Shown one piece after another: positions 1-7,372 of a stretch of 36,117 bases of DNA (within the stretch, counting starts at the first letter, position 1; the number at the start of each line of letters is the position of its first letter). The DNA lies in contig JAIKXP010000028.1 of NCBI GenBank assembly GCA_024684115.1, forward strand, positions 1-36,117. Reading direction: 5' to 3'. The translations under genes and the position numbers were made by a program. The notes under the pieces were generated by a model. The model ran no database searches. It was given only the letters and a program-made list of their open reading frames with translations, and was not told where the DNA came from. The DNA is from Sphaerochaetaceae bacterium (GTDB lineage Bacteria; Spirochaetota; Spirochaetia; Sphaerochaetales; Sphaerochaetaceae).

Positions 1-1
1 G

Positions 2-130
2 GGACTGGGTCTTAACGGCATATGGCTTAACTTTACTTCATCCGCGTTTCTTACCGGAATCATGTGCATTTTCTTCACTGCAAAGACGCTGAAATACGTA
101 AAGAGTACAGAATTGAGCAGCAGGGTCTGA
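2..130 (+). CDS. C-terminal fragment of a MATE-like membrane transporter (partial, cut by window start)
   Basis: An open frame runs from the window edge to a TGA at 128-130 and encodes 42 residues. It contains a GLNGIWLNF stretch, a hydrophobic helix (SSAFLTGIMCIFFTAKTL) and a short basic tail. A Gly-x-x-Gly-Ile-Trp turn before the last membrane helix is common at the end of MATE/NorM-type multidrug exporters, so that is the best guess. Too little is visible to assign a substrate, and another polytopic transporter is possible. The following operon has its own candidate promoter, so co-transcription is not implied. Confidence 0.5.
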   Translation, partial: GLGLNGIWLNFTSSAFLTGIMCIFFTAKTLKYVKSTELSSRV

Positions 131-133
131 ATA

Positions 134-162
134 TTGACCATGATGTGTAGTTATGCTATTTT
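134..162 (+). promoter_or_regulatory. Candidate sigma70-type promoter of the CNNM/esterase operon
   Basis: TTGACC (134-139) and TATTTT (157-162) are separated by 17 bp. Initiation would fall near 169, giving a T-rich leader of about 40 nt with an AAGGAG ribosome site at 189-194. The -10 box is a weak match. Confidence 0.4.
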
Positions 163-208
163 TTTATCTAGTTATTTTTTTACTTTTTAAGGAGTTTTAA
201 ATCCTGTT

Positions 209-1264
209 ATGGATGATGGTAGTAAACCTCCACTGATATCATTACTTTTCCTGTTACTTTTTGCAGGAATCCTTTCACTTGCTGAAACAGCATTAGCTTC
301 TGTATCAAAAAACAAAGTCAAAATAGCCGCCGAAAGAGGAGACAGCCGTGCAGTTACTGCGCTAAAGGTCCTCGATCAGTTCGAAAAGGCTATTACAACA
401 ATTCTTGTACTTCATAACCTCTGCAGTGTTGCTGCTGCTACAATAGTTACAATCTATGTTACAAACAGATGGGGTCTCTCCTATGTTTCCATAGGTACGG
501 TCGTTACAACCATTGCAGCCTTCTTCTTCGGAGACATGCTTCCGAAAAGCATAGGAAAGAAGAAAAGCTACGCCATGACACTTGCAACAGCTGCCATGGT
601 CAACGTACTGATGAAAATACTCAGCCCTGTTTCAGGTTTCCTCTCCTTTATAGGAAACTCAGCTGCAAAGCTGGTTAAGGCAGATGAGGAAAGCGTCACG
701 GAAGATGAAATACAGGACATTATCGAAGATATGACAGAGGAAGGCACGCTGGATGAGGACCAGAGCGAACTCATTTCATCAGCCATCCAGTTCGGAGATG
801 TCAAGGCAAAGAATATTCTGACCCCGAGGGTAAAGCTTGTGGGTATAGATATAGATATGGAGAAGGACAAGATCCTTGACTTCATAAAGGCTCAGACCCA
901 CAGCAGGATTCCCGTCTACAAGGGCACCATTGATAATATTGTGGGAGTGCTTCAGATAAGAAAGTTCATCAAGGCCTACATTCAGACCGGTAAGGTACCT
1001 GATATTGCCGCCCTCATGGACAGAGTCCACTATGCAAATGCTGAAACCGAGATTTCAGAGCTCCTCCCGCTTATGTCAAAACACAAGATTACCATGGCAG
1101 TAATCAGGGACAGCTACGGCGGAACTCTCGGAATTATTACGATTGAAGATATTCTCGAGGAGCTTGTAGGAGACATTTATGACGAGAGTGACAGCATAAA
1201 TGAAGAAGAAACCGAAGAGAAGGATGAAGGAATAATTCTGGAAGAAGGAGGTAAGGAAGAATGA
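209..1264 (+). CDS. CNNM (DUF21) / CBS-pair membrane protein, short form without the CorC_HlyC domain
   Basis: This 351-residue protein has an N-terminal CNNM/DUF21 transmembrane domain (about residues 8-180). It carries the family-type segments SLAETALASVSKNKV and FFFGDMLPKSIGKKK. A cytoplasmic CBS pair follows (about 205-325), marked by ILTPRVKLVGIDID, SRIPVYKGTIDNIVGV and GGTLGIITIEDILEELVGDIYDE. Family members (CorC, YfjD, HlyC-like) are linked to Mg2+/Co2+ efflux or homeostasis. It ends in an acidic tail of about 25 residues where relatives carry a CorC_HlyC domain. AAGGAG lies 14 nt before the ATG, a long spacing. The stop overlaps the start of a full-length paralogue by 4 bp, so the two may act as a heteromer. 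The ion specificity is not visible. Confidence 0.85.
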   Translation: MDDGSKPPLISLLFLLLFAGILSLAETALASVSKNKVKIAAERGDSRAVTALKVLDQFEKAITTILVLHNLCSVAAATIVTIYVTNRWGLSYVSIGTVVTTIAAFFFGDMLPKSIGKKKSYAMTLATAAMVNVLMKILSPVSGFLSFIGNSAAKLVKADEESVTEDEIQDIIEDMTEEGTLDEDQSELISSAIQFGDVKAKNILTPRVKLVGIDIDMEKDKILDFIKAQTHSRIPVYKGTIDNIVGVLQIRKFIKAYIQTGKVPDIAALMDRVHYANAETEISELLPLMSKHKITMAVIRDSYGGTLGIITIEDILEELVGDIYDESDSINEEETEEKDEGIILEEGGKEE

Positions 1265-2547
1265 GTATAACAGTTATTATCCTTGCCGCCGGCATTATTC
1301 TCTGTCTTGCACTTTCAAGCTTCTTCTCAGGTTCTGAAATGGCCTACTCCAGCGCAAATACCGTAAGGCTTGAAAACCTCAGGGAAAAAGGAGACAAGAG
1401 AGCAAAGACTGCCCTCTACCTCTGCGAACATTTTGAAGATGCGCTTTCAGCCATACTGATCGGAAACAACCTGGTAAATATTGCCGCTTCATCAATGGCT
1501 TCTGTCCTGGTACTTCTTCTTATTGGAGAATCCTATGCCTGGGTTTCTACAGTTGCCATGACACTTCTTGTAATAATCTTCGGAGAAACTCTTCCCAAGA
1601 TTATCTGCACGAAGACAGCTACAAAAACTGCCCTGAAGAACTCTTTCGTTATCAGGACACTGATGATTGTTTTTGCCCCGATCTCTATTCCTGTAGTTGC
1701 CCTTACAAAGCTTATTACAAAACCGCTCAAGCAGACTGCGGAAGATAATGATGACGAGACAGTTGAAGAGCTGCAGTCAATTATTGAAACCGCCGGAGAC
1801 GAGGGAACTTTTGATGAAGATGATACTCTTCTCATCAAAAACGCAATTGACTTCTCAGACATATCTGCTTCTGAAGTCATGACAGCCAGGGTAGATGTAA
1901 TGGCAATAGATATTGATGACTCCTGGGAGGAGATCCTCAAGACGGTTGAAACCAGTCCCTATTCAAGAATTCCGGTTTACAAGGACAGCATTGATAATAT
2001 TATCGGTGTTCTTCATCTCAACAACTTCTACAAGAAGTACCTCGAGGTAAACGGACCTTTTGATATAAGGGAAATACTCAGCAAGCCATGCTTTGTCTAC
2101 AAGACCATGAAGCTTCCGGTAGTTCTTGAGCAGTTCAAGAAGGAAAGGCAGCACCTTGCAATAGTAACAGATGAATATAGCGGAACCATGGGCGTAATTA
2201 CCCTTGAAGATGTTCTTGAACAGCTTGTCGGCGAAATCTGGGATGAGACAGATACTGTTGAGTATGAAGTTGTAAAACATACTGATAACGAATTCGAAAT
2301 AGACGGAAACATGCCTATCGGCGATTTTCTTGACCTTCTTTCCATCGATGAAGATGAGTTTGAATGTGAAAGTGATACCGTAGGCGGCTGGGTTGTTGAA
2401 AGACTCGAGCACTTCCCTTCTGCAGGTGAATCCTTTGAGTACGATGAGCTTAAGGATAAAAAGCTCACGGTAAAGATTATCAGCATGGATGAAAGAAGAG
2501 TCGACAGGGTTCTCGTTGTTACAGAGAATAAAGAAGAGGAAAAATGA
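1261..2547 (+). CDS. CNNM (DUF21) / CBS-pair / CorC_HlyC membrane protein
   Basis: This is a 428-residue paralogue of the preceding gene with the complete family architecture. It has a CNNM transmembrane domain (about 1-185; FFSGSEMAYSSANTVRLE and IFGETLPKIICTKT), then a CBS pair (about 205-330; MTARVDVMAIDID, SRIPVYKDSIDNIIGVLHL, YSGTMGVITLEDVLEQLVGEIWDE). A C-terminal CorC_HlyC transporter-associated domain follows (about 340-422; EFEIDGNMPIGDF and GGWVVERLEHFPSAGESF). It sits in the inner membrane and is probably involved in divalent cation efflux or tolerance by family analogy. Both ends overlap neighbours by 4 bp (ATGA at 1261-1264 and 2544-2547), so three genes are probably translated in a coupled way. 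Confidence 0.88.
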   Translation: MSITVIILAAGIILCLALSSFFSGSEMAYSSANTVRLENLREKGDKRAKTALYLCEHFEDALSAILIGNNLVNIAASSMASVLVLLLIGESYAWVSTVAMTLLVIIFGETLPKIICTKTATKTALKNSFVIRTLMIVFAPISIPVVALTKLITKPLKQTAEDNDDETVEELQSIIETAGDEGTFDEDDTLLIKNAIDFSDISASEVMTARVDVMAIDIDDSWEEILKTVETSPYSRIPVYKDSIDNIIGVLHLNNFYKKYLEVNGPFDIREILSKPCFVYKTMKLPVVLEQFKKERQHLAIVTDEYSGTMGVITLEDVLEQLVGEIWDETDTVEYEVVKHTDNEFEIDGNMPIGDFLDLLSIDEDEFECESDTVGGWVVERLEHFPSAGESFEYDELKDKKLTVKIISMDERRVDRVLVVTENKEEEK

Positions 2548-4280
2548 AGGCTCTCTTCTGGATTATCTTTGGTTTTGTAACTCTACTCTTCGGTGCTTTT
2601 TTAGAGCTTAATCAGAATACGATAGCAGGCTGGATTCTTTTCATACTCCTTGTCTCTGCCTTTGTATTCTTCAGCTGCAGAAACATATCCAGACCCCTGT
2701 TATGGGTTTTATACATAGTCATCTATGCTCTGATTGTCTTTATTACATGGCCTCCGGTAAAGGCTGTTCCTGCTGCAGACTGTTCAAACCCCGTTAAAAC
2801 CGGGACGGTTATGACTGAAAACGGACTTGTAAGGGGTGTTTATACTGAAGATAAGTCAGTAGAAGTCTATACAGGAATTCCCTATGCAAAACCACCTGTG
2901 GGGGAACTCAGATGGTGTTCTCCTCAGGACCCGGATTCATGGGAAGGAGTCAGGGAGTGTGACAGCTTTGCCCCAATGTCCATGCAGGTTACAAATCTTC
3001 CTGTCTACGATTCTCTTACAAGGATAATAGGCTTTCACGACTACAGGATAAGCCTTAAGGATAACTGGATTCCGCCGGTGAGCGAAGACAGTCTGTACCT
3101 AAACGTGTGGAAGCCATCTGGCGAACATGAAAAGCTTCCTGTAATTGTCTATATTCACGGAGGATCTCTTCAGACAGGTCAGAGCTGGTACAGCAGTTAC
3201 AACGGAGAAACCTTTGCATCAAACGGAATTGTTACAGTAACCTTCGGCTACAGGCTCGGTGTTTTCGGTTTCTATGCAGACAGAGAGCTTCCGGGAAGCG
3301 GAAACTTTGGACTTGAAGATCAGATAAAGGCTCTTGAATGGGTCAGGGATAATATAAGCGCTTTCGGTGGAGATCCTGATAACGTAACTATTGTAGGTGA
3401 ATCTGCCGGTGCAGTCTGTGTAGACGCCCTCTGTGTAAGCCCTCTTGCAAAAGGACTGTTCAGACGCGCCGTTCTTGAAAGCAGTACCCTCTCCTCTGTT
3501 GCTCCTCCCCACTCTTTCAGAAGCTATGAGGAAGCTCTTGAAAGCTCAGATGATCTTAAAGCCAGATACTCCGTCTCTTCTGTTTCGGAGCTCAGAAAGC
3601 TGGATGCCTCAAAGATAGTTAAGGAGATGAACACTCAGCACCATGTGACTGTAGACGGCAGGCTCCTGCCGGATACTCCATACAACCTGAGAAAAAGCGG
3701 CATCCATAATGAAGAAGCCCTTCTTCACGGCTACAACCTTGAAGAAAGCGGTCCGTTCATTATCTTCAGCCGTGCAAAGCTCTCAAACTATGAGAATAAG
3801 GTCCGCGGCTATTTCAAAGAATATGCTGATGATATTCTTTCTCTTTACAATCCGTCCACAGATGAAGAAGCAGACAGGTACTGGGCGCTTATCTATGGAG
3901 CCGTGTTCTTCAACTACCCTCACTACTGTCTTCAGCGAATAGCCTCCTCTCAGGGAGAAGATGCCTACGAGTACCTCTTTACAAAGAGTAACGGCATGCT
4001 TTCAAGCTGGCACAGCGGAGAGATTATGTATGCTTTCGGAAACATTCCTGAAGACTCAAATCTGTTTGATGAATCAGACAGGAACCTCAGCTTCATCATG
4101 AACAGCTACTGGTCAAACTTTGCAAGATACGGTAAACCAGACGGAGAAGGACTTCCGGAGTTTTCAGTCTCAGCAGATGGCAGTAAGCTTCTTGAGCTCG
4201 GCAGTGATGTAAAAATGACCGGTGAACCCTATTTAAAACTCTACGAAATCTTCGATAAAATGTACGGTTTTAAAATTTGA
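2544..4280 (+). CDS. Membrane-anchored type-B carboxylesterase (alpha/beta hydrolase)
   Basis: This is a 578-residue protein. Residues 1-72 form three hydrophobic helices separated by the basic loop CRNISR, which by the positive-inside rule puts the rest outside the cytoplasm. The remainder is a type-B carboxylesterase: GIPYAKPPVGELRW, EDSLYLNVWKP and the oxyanion-hole segment YIHGGSLQTG. The nucleophile is Ser287 in GESAGA. The candidate acid is Glu401 (NLEESGPF), and the catalytic His490 lies in WHSGEIMYAFGN. The triad is therefore complete and the enzyme should hydrolyse carboxylic esters. Most relatives are secreted or cytosolic and lack a triple-helix anchor. It is translationally coupled to the CNNM gene through an ATGA overlap. 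The natural substrate is unknown; dietary or hydroxycinnamate esters are only a possibility. Confidence 0.88.
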   Translation: MKALFWIIFGFVTLLFGAFLELNQNTIAGWILFILLVSAFVFFSCRNISRPLLWVLYIVIYALIVFITWPPVKAVPAADCSNPVKTGTVMTENGLVRGVYTEDKSVEVYTGIPYAKPPVGELRWCSPQDPDSWEGVRECDSFAPMSMQVTNLPVYDSLTRIIGFHDYRISLKDNWIPPVSEDSLYLNVWKPSGEHEKLPVIVYIHGGSLQTGQSWYSSYNGETFASNGIVTVTFGYRLGVFGFYADRELPGSGNFGLEDQIKALEWVRDNISAFGGDPDNVTIVGESAGAVCVDALCVSPLAKGLFRRAVLESSTLSSVAPPHSFRSYEEALESSDDLKARYSVSSVSELRKLDASKIVKEMNTQHHVTVDGRLLPDTPYNLRKSGIHNEEALLHGYNLEESGPFIIFSRAKLSNYENKVRGYFKEYADDILSLYNPSTDEEADRYWALIYGAVFFNYPHYCLQRIASSQGEDAYEYLFTKSNGMLSSWHSGEIMYAFGNIPEDSNLFDESDRNLSFIMNSYWSNFARYGKPDGEGLPEFSVSADGSKLLELGSDVKMTGEPYLKLYEIFDKMYGFKI

Positions 4281-4374
4281 ATTGAGTTTTTTAACAAAAA
4301 TTAAATAAAATATTTATCTATTCCTAAAAATTTGATTTAATTATTTACAAGACGCTTCAGAATTTGAAAATTTG

Positions 4375-4403
4375 TTGCATTGTGTTGCAACGCGTTGTAA
4401 GAT
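4375..4403 (+). promoter_or_regulatory. serC promoter
   Basis: TTGCAT (4375-4380) and TAAGAT (4398-4403) are spaced by exactly 17 bp, so initiation is expected near 4410. The AAAGGA ribosome site (4433-4438) precedes the serC ATG at 4448. The spacer and -10 are overlapped by a near-perfect palindrome, listed separately. Confidence 0.6.
4385..4400. promoter_or_regulatory. Operator-like palindrome TTGCAACGCGTTGTAA in the serC promoter
   Basis: This 16-bp palindrome has one mismatched pair and a central CG. It covers most of the spacer and the first three bases of the -10 box, where a bound repressor would block RNA polymerase. The central CG flanked by AA/TT half-sites resembles LacI-family operators, but the regulator is not in this window. 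Confidence 0.45.
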
Positions 4404-4414
4404 TTAAACATAAG

Positions 4415-4428
4415 GCAGATTAATCTGC
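4415..4428. repeat. Perfect 14-bp palindrome GCAGATTAATCTGC in the serC leader
   Basis: It lies about 5 nt after the expected transcription start and 5 nt before the ribosome site of serC. It could be a second protein-binding site or a small leader hairpin. Its half-sites differ from the 4385-4400 palindrome, so the same protein need not bind both. Confidence 0.4.
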
Positions 4429-4447
4429 ATTTAAAGGATGGATTTAT

Positions 4448-5533
4448 ATGAAATACGGCCGTACTTACAATTTCTCAGCTGGTCCTGCAATCATGCCGGA
4501 ACCCGTACTCGAAGAAATACGTGATGAAATGATGAACTATCGTGGAAGTGGCATGTGTGTCATGGAAATGAGTCACAGATCCAAAGTTTATCAGCAGATT
4601 ATTGATGAAGCTGAACAGGATCTCAGAGACCTTATGGGTATTCCTGATAATTATAAGGTACTCTTTATCCAGGGCGGAGCTACACTTCAGTTCTCCATGA
4701 TTCCTATGAACCTCATGAAGAATAAGAAAGCTGTCTATATTGAAACCGGTGCATGGTCAAGCAAGGCCATCAAGGAAGCAAAGAAGGTCGGAGAGGTAAT
4801 CGTAGCCGCTTCTTCAAAGGATAAGAACTATACATACATACCAGACTGCAGCGACCTTGATATTCCTGAAGATGCTGATTATGTATACATCTGTGAAAAT
4901 GAAACAATTCACGGACTTACCTACAACACACTTCCAGACACAAAGGGACACATCCTGGTTTCTGACCAGTCATCCATGTTCCTTTCACGCCCGTGCAACG
5001 TTTCTGATTACGGCCTCATCTACGCCGGTGTTCAGAAGAACGTAGGACCTGCAGGAATGGTAGTTGTAATCATCCGTGAGGATCTTATCAGAGATGACCT
5101 TACAGACCTTCCTATCTATCTCCAGTACAAGACACACGCAGACAACGGTTCCATGTACAATACTCCTAACTGCTGGGCCATCTACTGCTGCGGCAAGGTC
5201 TTCAAGTATCTGAAGAAACTCGGTGGTCTCGAGGCTATGGAGAAGATCAACCAGGACAAGGCAAAAGTATTCTATGACTTCCTTGATTCTTCAAAGATGT
5301 TCAGAGGAACAGTCGAGAAGAAAGACCGCTCCCTTATGAATATTCCGTTCGTCACCGACAGTGCAGAGCTTGATGCAGAAGTTGTTGCTGCAACAAAGGC
5401 TGCAGGTTACGACAACCTCAAGGGACACAAGAGTGTCGGAGGTCTCAGAGCTTCCGTCTATAACGCCATGCCTAAGGAAGGCGTTGAAGCCCTTGTAAAA
5501 TTCCTCAAGGAATTTGAAGCAAATAAGAAATAA
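4448..5533 (+). CDS. serC: Phosphoserine aminotransferase
   Basis: This 361-residue PLP enzyme converts 3-phosphohydroxypyruvate and glutamate to phosphoserine and 2-oxoglutarate in serine synthesis. It can also act on the equivalent vitamin B6 intermediate. Family landmarks are YNFSAGPAIMPEPVLEE at the N-terminus, MEMSHRSK, FIQGGATLQFSMIPMNL, and the Schiff-base Lys197 in YAGVQKNVGPAG. The C-terminus has LKGHKSVGGLRASVYNAMP. The length is normal. The start follows an AAAGGA site 9 nt upstream. It appears monocistronic, with its own promoter and a strong hairpin terminator at 5569-5602. No serA or serB is adjacent. Confidence 0.96.
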   Translation: MKYGRTYNFSAGPAIMPEPVLEEIRDEMMNYRGSGMCVMEMSHRSKVYQQIIDEAEQDLRDLMGIPDNYKVLFIQGGATLQFSMIPMNLMKNKKAVYIETGAWSSKAIKEAKKVGEVIVAASSKDKNYTYIPDCSDLDIPEDADYVYICENETIHGLTYNTLPDTKGHILVSDQSSMFLSRPCNVSDYGLIYAGVQKNVGPAGMVVVIIREDLIRDDLTDLPIYLQYKTHADNGSMYNTPNCWAIYCCGKVFKYLKKLGGLEAMEKINQDKAKVFYDFLDSSKMFRGTVEKKDRSLMNIPFVTDSAELDAEVVAATKAAGYDNLKGHKSVGGLRASVYNAMPKEGVEALVKFLKEFEANKK

Positions 5534-5568
5534 CCAGTTTAACCAGTATTCTGAAAACTCCTAAAAAT

Positions 5569-5602
5569 TCAGGTCCGGAAATTTCCGGACCTGATCTTTT
5601 TA
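5569..5602. terminator. Bidirectional intrinsic terminator between serC and the exchanger gene
   Basis: A perfect 26-nt palindrome at 5569-5594 (arms TCAGGTCCGGAAA and its complement) is followed on the + strand by ATCTTTTTA. On the - strand it is followed by the complement of CTAAAAAT. Both convergent genes (serC and the exchanger) can therefore terminate here. Confidence 0.85.
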
Positions 5603-5625
5603 TCTCCTGAAATACTGTATAGTTG

Positions 5626-6585
5626 TTATCCCAGAAACTGGAAACCGCAGTATACTGCGTAAATACAGAGAAGCAGAATTCCCTGCCATCTTTTGACCTT
5701 CTTTGAAATAAAGGTCGGAACAATCAGTATACATGAAACCAGGAATACAAGCGGAATGTCTATAACAAGTGATGCATTCATTCCTCCTATAAGTTTCTCT
5801 GAAGGAATCTTGAAAGGTCTGATTGTAATTGCAGCTCCGCTTACAAGAACAAGGTTGAAAAGGTTTGCACCTATAATGTTTCCAAGTGAAAGCGAACTGT
5901 GCTTCTTGATGAGGGAAGTAATGGCGGTAACAAGCTCAGGAAGTGAAGTACCCAGAGCTATGAATGTCAGGGCAATTACAGACTCAGGCACGCCTAAACC
6001 GGCGGCAATGATCTGACCGTTATCTACAAGTTCATTTGCTCCGAGGGCAATAAGAACGGCACCACCGGCCAGAAGAAGGAGGTCTTTCCAGAGAGGATTC
6101 TGCTCTTCTTCCTCGACTTCTCCTTCCTCTCCTCCCTTAAGAGCCTTTTTTGCACTTATGAACATGTATACAACAAACATGGAAAGAAGGATTATACCTG
6201 TTACCCTGAAGAATTCTCCAAAGAAGTAGGCACAAAAAGAATAGAACAGAGCAGATACCACAAAGAAGGCCACAGGAAGCTTGAGTGTCTTTATATCTAC
6301 ATCTGAAGGAGCAAAGGCCATGGTAATTGCACAGATAAGCGAGGTATTACAGATAATTGAACCGATTGCATTTCCGTATGCAGTCTGGCTCTGTCCCGAG
6401 AAAGCTGCAATAGATGAAACCATAACCTCAGGGATAGTTGTTCCGATTGAAACAACAGTAGCTCCAATGAGGATTTCTGGGATTCTGTAGCGTTTTGCAA
6501 TACCTACAGCACCGTCAACAAACCAGTCTCCTCCCTTAATAAGAAGAACAAGACCAATAACAAATAGAACAACTGCTTTTAACAT
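5626..6585 (-). CDS. Calcium/sodium exchanger-like membrane protein (CaCA superfamily, YrbG type)
   Basis: This 319-residue inner-membrane protein has about ten hydrophobic helices and the two inverted alpha-repeats of the CaCA family. Repeat 1 is near residues 35-75 (ATVVSIGTTIPEVMVSSIAA and GNAIGSIICNTSLI). Repeat 2 is near 205-250 (LTFIALGTSLPELVTAITS and LGNIIGANLFNLVLVSG). The paired G-T-(T/S)-x-P-E motifs carry the ion-binding acidic residues, so exchange of Ca2+ against Na+ or H+ is expected. An acidic hydrophilic loop (EEGEVEEEEQNP) separates the halves. The ATG at 6583-6585 has only a poorly spaced AAGG and lies where transcription should begin, so the mRNA may be leaderless. It is divergent from rex. 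Confidence 0.9.
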   Translation of the reverse strand: MLKAVVLFVIGLVLLIKGGDWFVDGAVGIAKRYRIPEILIGATVVSIGTTIPEVMVSSIAAFSGQSQTAYGNAIGSIICNTSLICAITMAFAPSDVDIKTLKLPVAFFVVSALFYSFCAYFFGEFFRVTGIILLSMFVVYMFISAKKALKGGEEGEVEEEEQNPLWKDLLLLAGGAVLIALGANELVDNGQIIAAGLGVPESVIALTFIALGTSLPELVTAITSLIKKHSSLSLGNIIGANLFNLVLVSGAAITIRPFKIPSEKLIGGMNASLVIDIPLVFLVSCILIVPTFISKKVKRWQGILLLCIYAVYCGFQFLG

Positions 6586-6591
6586 GGCCTT

Positions 6592-6620
6592 AATATAGAT
6601 GATTTAGGTACACTTTTCAA
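6592..6620 (-). promoter_or_regulatory. Promoter of the exchanger gene, predicted to give a leaderless transcript
   Basis: On the - strand TTGAAA (6620-6615) and TATATT (6597-6592) are 17 bp apart. Only six bases (AAGGCC) separate the -10 box from the start codon, so +1 should be the A of the ATG. Confidence 0.6.
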
Positions 6621-6664
6621 CTTTCACAATATTAGAAATAAGCTCTAAACCGATATACTGATTC

Positions 6665-6694
6665 TTGACATTTAATTTTTAATATGGCTAAGTA
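6665..6694 (+). promoter_or_regulatory. rex promoter, predicted to give a leaderless transcript
   Basis: A consensus TTGACA (6665-6670) is followed after 18 bp by TAAGTA (6689-6694), then six bases and the rex ATG at 6701. No Shine-Dalgarno-like sequence precedes the ATG. Confidence 0.55.
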
Positions 6695-6700
6695 ATTTCC

Positions 6701-7321
6701 ATGCAGACAGTTTCTAAACAGACTTTATTAAGAATGCCCTACTATCTTGAGCACCTGAGGGACATGCAGAAAAACGGAGAAACCGTTGTTTCAGCTCCTG
6801 TTCTTGCCCAGCACTTTAAATATACAGAAATTCAGGTCAGAAAAGACCTGGCTTCAGTCAGTTCCGTTCCCGGTAAGCCTAAAATCGGATTTAAGATTGC
6901 TACCCTTATCGTAGATATTGAAAACGTTCTCGGTTACAAGAGGCTCAACAAAGCCGTTCTCGTAGGTTGCGGAGCTCTTGGAAGTGCTTTTCTTAAATTC
7001 AAGGGTTTCAGTGAATACGGCTGTGAGATTGCAGCAGGCTTTGATGCAAACACTGAAAAGCTTGGAAGCTTTGCAGATGTACCGGTTCTTCCCATGGAAG
7101 AGCTCTCTGAATTCTGCAAAAATGAGAATATAAAGCTCGGAATCATAACTGTTCCGGCTATTGCAGGCCAGAGGGTCTGTGACCAGCTTGTTGAAGCCGG
7201 AATCAAGGCCATATGGAACTTTGCACCGATACACCTGATTGTTCCTGAAGGAATACTGGTTCAGAATGAAAACATGCCGGCAAGTCTGGCCATGCTGTTC
7301 AACCATCTTAATTCAAGATAA
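6701..7321 (+). CDS. rex: Redox-sensing transcriptional repressor Rex
   Basis: This 206-residue repressor senses the NADH/NAD+ ratio; NADH binding releases it from DNA. The N-terminal winged-helix domain (about 1-75) has TLLRMPYYLEHLRDMQKNGE and the recognition-helix segment TEIQVRKDLASVS. The C-terminal Rossmann domain begins at LVGCGALGSAF (dinucleotide motif from Gly89), with GFDAN as the second strand. Late motifs are GIITVPAIAGQRVCDQLVEAGIK and IWNFAPIHL. The length is normal. The start is fixed by the conserved N-terminus and has no ribosome-binding site. No clear full Rex operator (TTGTGAA-N4-TTCACAA type) is seen nearby, so its targets are probably elsewhere. Confidence 0.93.
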   Translation: MQTVSKQTLLRMPYYLEHLRDMQKNGETVVSAPVLAQHFKYTEIQVRKDLASVSSVPGKPKIGFKIATLIVDIENVLGYKRLNKAVLVGCGALGSAFLKFKGFSEYGCEIAAGFDANTEKLGSFADVPVLPMEELSEFCKNENIKLGIITVPAIAGQRVCDQLVEAGIKAIWNFAPIHLIVPEGILVQNENMPASLAMLFNHLNSR

Positions 7322-7353
7322 AAAACAGAGGGACTGCCGCAAGACAGTCCCTT
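7320..7353 (-). terminator. Intrinsic terminator of the coiled-coil gene, overlapping the rex stop codon
   Basis: AGGGACTG (7329-7336) pairs with CAGTCCCT (7345-7352) around an 8-nt loop. On the - strand the hairpin is followed by a run of six T (complement of 7320-7325). On the + strand there is no T run, so it should stop the leftward gene better than rex. Confidence 0.7.
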
Positions 7354-7372
7354 AAAAACTATACCAGAATAA

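Noticed and set aside
6612-6629. Possible Rex operator next to the exchanger promoter
   Set aside because: Only one half-site (TTCACAA, 6623-6629) is present; the other half does not match, so autoregulation or control of the exchanger by Rex is not supported.
7329-7352. Hairpin as the terminator of rex
   Set aside because: There is no T run on the + strand after the hairpin (CTTAAAAACT follows), whereas the - strand has six T; it serves the leftward gene.
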